Of a DNA stretch of 64,000 nucleotides, positions 56,772-64,000 are shown piece by piece. Origin of the DNA: Siphonodentalium dalli (taxonomy: Eukaryota; Mollusca; Scaphopoda; Gadilida; Siphonodentaliidae); assembly GCA_032622095.1 (NCBI GenBank), contig CP136061.1, forward strand, positions 195,656,935-195,720,934, given 5' to 3'. Every line of letters begins with the position of its first letter. Within the stretch, counting starts at the first letter, position 1. Below the pieces are notes generated by a model. It saw nothing but the letters and a program-made list of their open reading frames with translations, was not told the origin of the DNA and ran no database searches. The position numbers and the translations under genes are program-made.

Positions 56772-57520
56772 TGTGCCAATACGGGTACATATAACTCTTA
56801 AGGCTATCAGAACGGTTTGATTATTTATATATAACAAAGTCAATAATGTTCAATCATGGGTATCTGGGTTTCTCTTCTTGTCGTCTGCTTGGGTTGGGAT
56901 CTTCTTCCGTCTTCATAGGTTGGATGTATCTGCTTGTCTTCTACTCGGTTGAGTTCCGGTTGAGTTTATCTTCCTGTCGTCTCATGTTCTTCTTCCGCCG
57001 GCGCATCAGTGAGATGTTGTTAGGATCACAAGATCATCATGTTTACCTTGTATCTTCATCCATCCTTCTAGCTGCTTTTCTCTGGCGTCCGAGAATTCGT
57101 TGTTACTATCGGGTAGCTGGTTAGAACTCTCTTATCATGTCGGCTTCTTCTTCCTAAAATCCCCAGTGTCTGCTAATGACGGCCATGTGTATTTTCACGG
57201 CGCGTCGGTTCATCGTACTTAGGGTAATTGAGTTATCGTCATCTCCCCATGGGTCCTATTAACTCTCCTGGTTTCAGTAGCTTTCTAGGCGATACATCTG
57301 GTCTTGATAATCCTCAAGACCGTGTTCTGTTTACTCCACAAATCATTTCCCTATGTTATTGCATGGACGCTTGCTAATTCGATTTGGTGCTCAGTACTTT
57401 TGTGATCTAGATGTGGTCAACAGCGACGCTGATATGTGTGGTAATCGAGCGCCCCTCTGACAGAGATTTCCTAGCTTCTTCCCGGGTTGAAAGTTATGTC
57501 CCTGTGGTTGTCTTGGCACA
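56772..57520 (-). repeat. 3' LTR
   Basis: 749 bp. In sense it carries TATATATAAATAA about 60 nt before its end, a plausible core promoter, which would leave a very short R-U5. The 92-residue open frame on the other strand occurs in both LTRs and is not a gene. Confidence 0.9.
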
Positions 57521-57542
57521 TTACTCCTTCACTTTTTCGATT
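57521..57542 (-). other. Polypurine tract
   Basis: In sense, TCGAAAAAGTGAAGGAGTAA directly precedes the 3' LTR. Purine-rich, in the position where plus-strand priming occurs. Confidence 0.65.
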
Positions 57543-58975
57543 TAAAGTTGATCTTGAAATCGCAAGTCCAATTCGTCGCTGCGCAGCAGGTCGATGATTC
57601 GTCGAAGTGTTTCGCAACAGCGGCATCGGTGATGGATAGCTGGTTCGATGTCGGTCGTCTCCGTGTAGATCGGGTCGTCTGGGCGTCTCTCAGACAACTC
57701 CGACCCACTGGCTGTGACTCTTTCGGTGTAAAACTATGATTGAAATTTCATGGCGTCGTCATTTTCGTCATCATCGGATGTCGAGGTATTTTCGTCCTCA
57801 ATGTCCGAGTATGGGGTAGGTTCTGACAACTGGTCGACCCTTGTTCCACCGCCATGGTCAGCCTGTAATACTCAAACGGATATTTGTGTGAGGTTTGAGA
57901 ACAAATGACACAGTCAGAATACACAATGGTTAATTTTCCAATTTATCGGTATCGCTTGAGGGTCGTCAGATCGGCCCAATACGAAAATGGAATTTACAAC
58001 TAATTATATAGATGGATTTGTTGACGAACAGTTTAAACACAAGATAAGTCGGGGTGATTGATTTCAATTATCAAAACGTATGACTGAATGTCGGGATTTA
58101 TAGTCCCTATTCAACGCTTGCTATAATCATTCTGATGATTATACAACTATAATACCCTGGACATCGTTATGCAACAATTAATATTTGAAATATATGAAAT
58201 GCACAAATGTCTATATACATGCGAATGATTCTGATATCCGCGCAACAATAATTACGGAGGAAATTCGGAATACATTAATATACGATACATAATTAATACT
58301 AATCCAAATCCGCCACAGATGTGGTCAGCCTCTGACGGCTATAATTGGATATACATGTAGGCGTTCCTGAGTGTTGTCCCGGAATAGCGCAGACGGCTTT
58401 GGTGCATCCGTCTCCATTGCTTCGTCGATGGGTCCTTTGAACACGGCATTCAGGATATCCTCAGGTCGCTGGTCTAACTGCTTATTATACATAATGGCTA
58501 ACCTTGGCAACTGATGTTTAACAAATTTCCACCAGAATCGGTGGGTCAAGATAATGAAAATTACTACTGTAACTACGTTACTAGGGCAAAATACCACCCT
58601 GGCCATCTCTACCATTCATTGGGGTAATACTTTTTCGTTCACTAAGTCAGTCGTGAGCATATTTTCGATCGCGCTTGATTTGTGCGGGATTCGCTTAACG
58701 TAGTAACCCTAAGGGTGGCGGTGTGCACGTCGCCGTGGTGCTCGTTATCTCTCGGCGCGTGATTGTAAAGTTCAAAGCTTTATTTATTAAATCGCCATGC
58801 GTACGTGCCGGGTTTCATGGGGCGCGCGACCTGTCATTGATCCGAACATGACTATTTATTCGCGATTCGGTCTGGGGCGTCGGGCTAACTATTTTCAACA
58901 TTTACGAAGCCCGGTTAGGTTTGCCAATAAGCCAGTTAAGGGTAGGGTCGCATTTCTTCTGTAATGGACCCCAGG
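57543..58975 (-). other. Region between pol and 3' LTR, with a 96-codon frame
   Basis: A minus-strand frame from ATG 58615 to 58325 encodes 96 residues with one hydrophobic segment (VVTVVIFIILTH) followed by basic and polar sequence. A membrane protein placed after pol is where an env-like gene sits in some LTR elements, but there is no ectodomain and I recognise no homology. The rest of the 1.4 kb has no usable frame. Confidence 0.3.
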
Positions 58976-60570
58976 TCACTGTTTCGAGCACTCTATTATT
59001 ATCGCTGATAGCAGGGCTTGAAGCGACGGTTTGCCTATTAAGTTGATGCTCGCTCCATTCATGAGCTGCTTACACTTGCGAGGGGCCGGTACGGGCCTAG
59101 ATTCACGAGGGTTTTGTTCAATGGCGGCCACTTCCATTAACTCATCCTCTGAGCTGTCATCACTTGTAAACATCTTTGTTACTTTGCGCCCGTTTCGACG
59201 AGGCGCTGGAGCGCGTCGTGCCTTGGCACTCGGCTCTGGTCTCTCGTCCATGGACGAGTCAGGGTTTTGTAGCGGCTCTGAGCGCGCGAGTCGCGTTTTC
59301 CTACGCTGTAAGCGCATCTTAAGCTCGCTTAAAGGGACATCTTCGTCATCGGAGTCCGAACATTGTCTCCGATATCGAGCGATTACATCATCTGGTAATG
59401 GTTCTGTTTCATCGCCAGAAGACCCACCCACAGGGTTAGGGGCAGGAACGTCGCTATCTTCGTCTTCGGGGGGAACAACATACGTTTGAGCACGCTTGTT
59501 GTTGTCAGTTTTGGGGATTTCCCATTCCAGGTTGGCTTTGCGCATATGTTCAGCATGGGATTGTGTGACTTTCCCAGTTAATTGATTCCTTAACTCGAAA
59601 GTAACGGGCGTTATTTGCTTGGTTATGCGGAAGTAAAGTTTCCATTTGCTTTCAAGTTTGCTTTTTCGTAAATGATTCTTCACATAGACGGCCTCGCCAA
59701 TCTCGAATTTGGTGTCTGTGGCCTTTTTGTTAAATTTCGCTGCTTGTTGGCGTTTCGCCTGTTTCACGTGTTTGTGTACCATCATAAATGATTTAGGCTG
59801 TTGCTGTAATGTTATTTGACAATAACCTTTCCCAGCACGATTGCGTCTTCGTCCATACGTGACTGATTTTCCAACTACACTGCCGCGCCGTAGATAAACG
59901 GTTTTATTAGTGTTGTTCACAAGTAGCAATGGGACTTGATGTCTTTTACCTAGTTCCGAAATCGAATTCCTTACCTCCAAACCGGGTTTTGATGCTAGGT
60001 AACCTTTCTTGATTTGGGCCACCTCTACTAATGTCGACTTGCGAAGAGAAGCTAAGTTTTTTGATTTTCCCATACATAAAGTTGATGTTTGAGGCTTTAA
60101 GCTAACCTTGCTGGTCAATCTCAGCAGGGAAGCTATGTGCGCGTCCGATTCCAATGGGACGTACACGTCACTGACCTTGAGGCATCCCAGATCATAATAT
60201 AGTCTGACCCCCCGAGAGGTCAACCAATCCCTCCCCAAGATCATATTCCGGGTCATATCATTCGCCACATAAAATTTATGGGTTAATTTTAGTTTCGCCA
60301 TTCTGAAGGTCAGTTCCACGCTACCAAGTACGCCCAGTGACTTCCCATTCACGGAGCTAAGGTTGATGTGTTCCCTAGTTAGTTTTGGTCGGAACTGTAA
60401 TGCGTCATAGACGCGTTTGTGAATCAATGATACTTCCGCTCCACTATCCACTAATGAGCGATATTTATTTTTACCTATTCTAACTAAACAGGAGCTGGGG
60501 TTCCCTACAATATTTATGTTATATTTCCTCCCATTTGTGGCCTCAATGAGAGGATTCCTTAGTTTTTTGC
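58976..60570 (-). pseudogene. pol frame: protease joined to integrase C-terminus, RT/RH/IN core deleted
   Basis: The frame is entered by -1 shifting at 60562-60568 and runs without stop to 58976. The retropepsin active site DSGAEVS is near 60451, with NMILGRDWL as the second conserved box. After about 200 residues the sequence jumps to KQAKRQQAAKFNKKA and EIGEAVYVKNH, typical of the C-terminal end of gypsy-type integrases, followed by an acidic, Ser/Pro-rich tail (DEDSDVPAP, SSDEDELMEV-like). Reverse transcriptase, RNase H and the integrase zinc and catalytic domains are missing. The join keeps the frame open, so a protease-integrase-tail protein could still be made. The listed frame starting at DSGA begins with GTG, which is not a real start. 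Confidence 0.85.
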
Positions 60571-61641
60571 ATATGTGGGCGGGGTCATCATTCGTGGCGG
60601 TTCGTTTAATGTCGGATATCTCCGGCTGTGTCGCGGTGTATCATGGGATATGTCACGTGATCGGTTCGGCTGATCTCGGCGGATTCCCCTAGGTGGCGTT
60701 ACCGGCACGTTCCATTGATTTTGCTTCGAACCTCCGGATTTGGAGGGGCAATTTCTAGCTAAGTGGTTACCTTCGCAAACCCAGCAAGATACGTGCCTCC
60801 GGTTTTCGGTCTTAAAGGGGCAGTCGCGAGCGAAATGATCACCTTGACACGTCCAACATTCGACTGTTCGTGGTTTAACCACCGCTTCGACATGCACCTG
60901 TCTCGGGCGTGATCGGTGTTCACGGGTCGTGTGGTTATCGCTTGCGCAAATATCGCAGGTTGTTCTCGCGCGTTTGTTTCTGAAACTATCGATTTCCATT
61001 GCTTCCGGTTCGTTTTCGTTGTAATTTTCGCGGCCCGTTCGTAGGTTGAATACCCGTCGGATCCCCATTTCCCGCATGGCGATGTCGGCTGCCAATTTTA
61101 GTGTTTTCGGCGCATCCCTGATCAACTTCATTTTCAAACTGTCGCTTCTTAAAGCGTCAATATAAAACCCTACGAGTTGGCCTTCAACCGCGTTGATCCC
61201 GCCGATTTGCTCTCGGTATGCCACCGTCGCGATCTCTAAAATTCGTTCGGCAAGCACATGTAAATTTTCGTTTTGTTTTTGCTTGATTTTTCTTAGCATC
61301 GAAAAGGCGAATTGAATGTCATTTATCTCGGCAAATCGACTAGATAATTCAGTTTTTGTGTCTTGCCACGTGGCGTTAGGATTCGTGGCCAAATATCTTT
61401 GTAAAAAATCTGATACGGGGCCCGTCGCGCTCTGGAATGCCATATAGGGCTTCTTTGCTTCGTTAGCGCCGGTTAGGATCGCGCATTTTTCTATCGACTT
61501 GACCCACCCGTGGTATTTCGTGGGGTCCCCGTCAAATGACGTCACTACCTGTGTCACCGTAGTCATGGCCATTGCAGCAATTTGAGAATTGATAGACTCT
61601 GTCAATGGGGCGAGAACACCAATTGATTGTTGGGTAGCCAT
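60559..61641 (-). CDS. gag polyprotein of the LTR element (360 aa)
   Basis: From ATG 61641 (the open frame extends five codons upstream from a TTG) to TAA 60559-60561. Residues about 30-210 resemble a retrotransposon gag capsid region (FDGDPTKYHGWVKSIEKC, then WQDTKTELSSRF and LRKIKQKQNENL). Three zinc knuckle-like motifs follow: CDIC-x4-H-x4-H (a CCHH variant), CWTC-x3-H-x4-C and CWVC-x3-H-x4-C, then an Arg/Pro-rich tail. The frame is intact. It would form the particle shell and bind element RNA. Its stop codon directly follows the slippery site for making gag-pol. Confidence 0.85.
   Translation of the reverse strand: MATQQSIGVLAPLTESINSQIAAMAMTTVTQVVTSFDGDPTKYHGWVKSIEKCAILTGANEAKKPYMAFQSATGPVSDFLQRYLATNPNATWQDTKTELSSRFAEINDIQFAFSMLRKIKQKQNENLHVLAERILEIATVAYREQIGGINAVEGQLVGFYIDALRSDSLKMKLIRDAPKTLKLAADIAMREMGIRRVFNLRTGRENYNENEPEAMEIDSFRNKRARTTCDICASDNHTTREHRSRPRQVHVEAVVKPRTVECWTCQGDHFARDCPFKTENRRHVSCWVCEGNHLARNCPSKSGGSKQNQWNVPVTPPRGIRRDQPNRSRDISHDTPRHSRRYPTLNEPPRMMTPPTYAKN
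60562..60568 (-). promoter_or_regulatory. -1 ribosomal frameshift slippery site A AAA AAC
   Basis: In sense the gag codons read GCA AAA AAC TAA. The heptamer A AAA AAC is in the correct phase (X XXY YYZ) and abuts the gag stop. After a -1 slip the next codons are CTA AGG AAT, in the open pol frame. This is a canonical eukaryotic -1 slippery sequence. A downstream stimulatory structure was not verified. Confidence 0.8.
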
Positions 61642-61748
61642 TATGATAATAAACAATTAGACTCACGTTTTGCGAATTTTCCCACACTGTTTCTGTTCAC
61701 ACTGTTCCTCTTCTGGTTTCACGTTGTGTCTGTGATTAGCGTTCAGAT

Positions 61749-61767
61749 CCTGGCTCGAAGGCACCAG
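61749..61767 (-). other. Primer-binding site resembling tRNA-Tyr
   Basis: In sense, 10 nt after the 5' LTR, TGGTGCCTTCGAGCCAGGA would pair with a tRNA 3' end reading TCCTGGCTCGAAGGCACCA. Metazoan tRNA-Tyr ends close to this (CGGCTCGAAGGACCA), with one base inserted here. The tRNA identity is tentative. Confidence 0.4.
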
Positions 61768-61777
61768 TTAAGAGATA

Positions 61778-62526
61778 TGTGCCAATACGGGTACATATAA
61801 CTCTTAAGGCTATCAGAACGGTTTGATTATTTATATATAACAAAGTCAATAATGTTCAATCATGGGTATCTGGGTTTCTCTTCTTGTCGTCTGCTTGGGT
61901 TGGGATCTTCTTCCGTCTTCATAGGTTGGATGTATCTGCTTGTCTTCTACTCGGTTGAGTTCCGGTTGAGTTTATCTTCCTGTCGTCTCATGTTCTTCTT
62001 CCGCCGGCGCATCAGTGAGATGTTGTTAGGATCACAAGATCATCATGTTTACCTTGTATCTTCATCCATCCTTCTAGCTGCTTTTCTCTGGCGTCCGAGA
62101 ATTCGTTGTTACTATCGGGTAGCTGGTTAGAACTCTCTTATCATGTCGGCTTCTTCTTCCTAAAATCCCCAGTGTCTGCTAATGACGGCCATGTGTATTT
62201 TCACGGCGCGTCGGTTCATCGTACTTAGGGTAATTGAGTTATCGTCATCTCCCCATGGGTCCTATTAACTCTCCTGGTTTCAGTAGCTTTCTAGGCGATA
62301 CATCTGGTCTTGATAATCCTCAAGACCGTGTTCTGTTTACTCCACAAATCATTTCCCTATGTTATTGCATGGACGCTTGCTAATTCGATTTGGTGCTCAG
62401 TACTTTTGTGATCTAGATGTGGTCAACAGCGACGCTGATATGTGTGGTAATCGAGCGCCCCTCTGACAGAGATTTCCTAGCTTCTTCCCGGGTTGAAAGT
62501 TATGTCCCTGTGGTTGTCTTGGCACA
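61778..62526 (-). repeat. 5' LTR
   Basis: 749 bp. I could not find a difference from the 3' LTR at an offset of 5006 bp. Confidence 0.9.
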
Positions 62527-62530
62527 CAAT
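62527..62530. repeat. Target-site duplication of the LTR element, right copy
   Basis: CAAT; see 56768-56771. Confidence 0.65.
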
Positions 62531-63800
62531 CACAAATTTCCAAGTCAAAGAATGGTTGTAACTGGCAAATATGAAACTGGTATGTGGGGATCCTTTCCAC
62601 CACCAAACTATGCTCAACATACAAGAACACCCTATAATTAACACCACGAGTTACAAGCTTAAATATTCTTTCGGACACAAATTTCACAAATTTCTAACTC
62701 AAACAAGGGCCGTAACTCTTGTAAACATTAGAGGTGTGACTGTCCCAATGGGACTAAGGATACCCCCCTTTTTAAAACAATAAGATGGTTCACATATCAG
62801 TAAACATTTAGTTAAAATAATTAAATAACAGATTCCCATTGCAGGTACAAAACCCTAACCCCAATCATAAAACCTATTGAGCAAATGAGAGGCCGATCAT
62901 GATCGGCAGATGTTAACCTATTCCTTGGCGATAGTACTATGATCGGAAACATAAATGAGAGTGTTGATGTTGATTTATAGAGTATACTGTTATGTACTAC
63001 CGGTATTATAGACCATACATGTACATAACACAACTTATAGGAATTTATGGGTCACTCACATTTACATGTACCTTATGTAAGAGAATGCACTGGAACAGGA
63101 TCTGTAATGCGCTGCACCACCCCAGCCTTGGGTTAAATGTGAAAAGGTGACCATGGAATACTTGGTCAAGAGATTCCAATTTAAGTTTACAATGTATCAT
63201 ATTCTACCAACAACCGCCATCAAGATAAGATACCTCACTGCTGACCCATTGGTAATATGGTATGAATTATTTATACACCAAAGCGGTCAACAAATCACAG
63301 GCATAGTTTATGCTGAAGACTGGTATCACTATTAAACAAATAACATTTACATTTTTTGTATAATAACATCAGACTCGGGTACCCTTGGCAGAGTTATAAT
63401 GGTGTTAGTTTTTAAAATTTTGGTAACTTTGGAAAAAAAAAATTTGTTTAATTATTTAAACAAAATATTTATTTTTTTTATTTATTTATTTATTGATTAT
63501 TTTTGTGGGTTTTTTTGTGGATAAATTGAGCAAGGAATTCAATCTAAGAAATTTTGTTTTGTTTTTTAATAGAGTGAATATTTTTTAGAAAAAGGGCCAT
63601 AACTCAGTTAAAAATAGTCGCATCAAACCCATATTCGAACTTGATCTGTCTTTTGGGCTCAGACATTCATATGTAAAATTCCGATCAGATAGAAAATGTT
63701 TGAGTTATCGCACCATGCATAAATGTCCATGGACACACAGACAGACGACGAGTGGTCACTATCTTTATCATACTATGCTATGGCTAAATATAATAAAAGT
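62531..63800. other. Intergenic repeat remnants, no gene
   Basis: GGCCRTAACTC motifs at 62708 and 63595 belong to a dispersed repeat also seen at 56650-56720. Poly-T and (TTTA)n tracts lie at 63472-63495. GGACACACAGACAGACG at 63732 resembles the tail of the satellite-bearing element. No coding domain. Confidence 0.45.
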
Positions 63801-64000
63801 GACAATGACACTGAAGCTCAACTTGGAAAGGGAATAATTTCATGTGTTATGTCATAATGTCAATGGAGTGATTAGGAATGTGGAAAGTTGAAAGGCCTAG
63901 TTATGCAAAGAGTGAAATCCAAGATGGCCGCTGGCAGCCATGTTTTTTTACCGAATGACCACAAAATGACTTAAATTCCCATCTACATGTCATTAACAAC
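63801..64000 (+). mobile_element. Left end of a second satellite-bearing element, cut by the window edge
   Basis: GTGACAATGACACTGAAGCTCAACTTGG and GGGAATAATTT match 28005-28048 with few changes. The first satellite monomer (ATGCAAAGAGTGAAATCCAAGATG, then GCCATGTTTTTTTACCGAATGACC) starts at about 63904. The element continues beyond the window. Confidence 0.75.

Larger units (their letters stand above)
56772..62526 (-). mobile_element. Gypsy-like LTR retrotransposon, internally deleted, young
   Basis: Two 749-bp LTRs (56772-57520 and 61778-62526), starting TGTGCCAA and ending TTGGCACA in sense, appear identical, and a CAAT duplication flanks the element. Sense is the minus strand: 5' LTR, PBS, gag, a -1 frameshift signal, protease, integrase C-terminus, a downstream region of 1.4 kb, polypurine tract, 3' LTR. 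RT, RNase H and the integrase core are absent, so it cannot move unaided. Near-identical LTRs imply recent insertion, so the deleted form was probably mobilised in trans or lost its centre very recently. Confidence 0.9.

Noticed and set aside
56846-57124. 92-residue frame found twice (also 61852-62130)
   Set aside because: It lies within the LTRs on the strand opposite to the element. Its duplication is due to the LTR pair.
1-64000. tRNA and rRNA genes
   Set aside because: I looked for T-loop GGTTCRANYCC-type sequences in cloverleaf context and for 5S-like promoters and found none. The only tRNA-like match is the LTR primer-binding site.

Overview
The window looks like a repeat-dense, AT-rich piece of a metazoan nuclear genome, probably a marine invertebrate. 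I cannot place the phylum from sequence alone. The evidence is a single-exon class A GPCR with a distant AATAAA, a THAP-domain exon ending in a consensus splice donor, several APE-type LINEs (one with a degenerate 2A-like motif), an LTR retrotransposon with zinc-knuckle gag, and many short TIR elements. There is no operon structure, no CRISPR array, and no tRNA or rRNA gene that I could recognise.

Only two stretches look like host genes: a GPCR (48170-49633, +) and the first coding exon of a THAP protein (35835-36050, -). A Cys-rich open exon at 47663-47773 is a weak third candidate.

Layout. 0-12 kb: a LINE 3' fragment, tandem-repeat elements with a shared terminal hairpin (3.2, 6.2 and 6.7 kb), a LINE C-terminus at 8.4 kb, a large palindrome at 9 kb and a 243-bp identical direct repeat. 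12-26 kb: a cluster of fold-back and TTAA-flanked non-autonomous elements (12.8, 16.1, 21.9, 23.0, 24.4, 25.1 kb), hAT-like and pogo-like MITEs, and LINE wreckage at 18.3-20.0 kb. 26-33 kb: a 161-bp satellite with trimeric higher-order structure inside what looks like a mobile element with 12-bp inverted ends, followed by a 206-bp tandem repeat split by a MITE. 36.3-45.2 kb: a jockey-like LINE (element A, minus strand) with an 11-bp target-site duplication, into which a 5'-truncated CR1/L2-like LINE (element B, minus strand) inserted with a 12-bp duplication. 46.8-47.6 kb: two more TTAA elements. 50.2-51.6 kb: a diverged duplication. 51.7-55.3 kb: a decayed CR1-like LINE (element C). 56.8-62.5 kb: an apparently young LTR retrotransposon (minus strand) with matching 749-bp LTRs, a canonical -1 frameshift site, and RT, RNase H and the integrase core deleted. 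63.8-64.0 kb: the start of a second copy of the satellite-bearing element.

The most unusual signal is in element A. Eight hairpins with different stem sequences share one fixed asymmetric internal loop. Six are packed into the 3' UTR and two lie in the first part of ORF1, with a looser ninth beside them. Stem changes are compensated while the loop is constant, which points to a selected RNA structure present at both ends of the element RNA.
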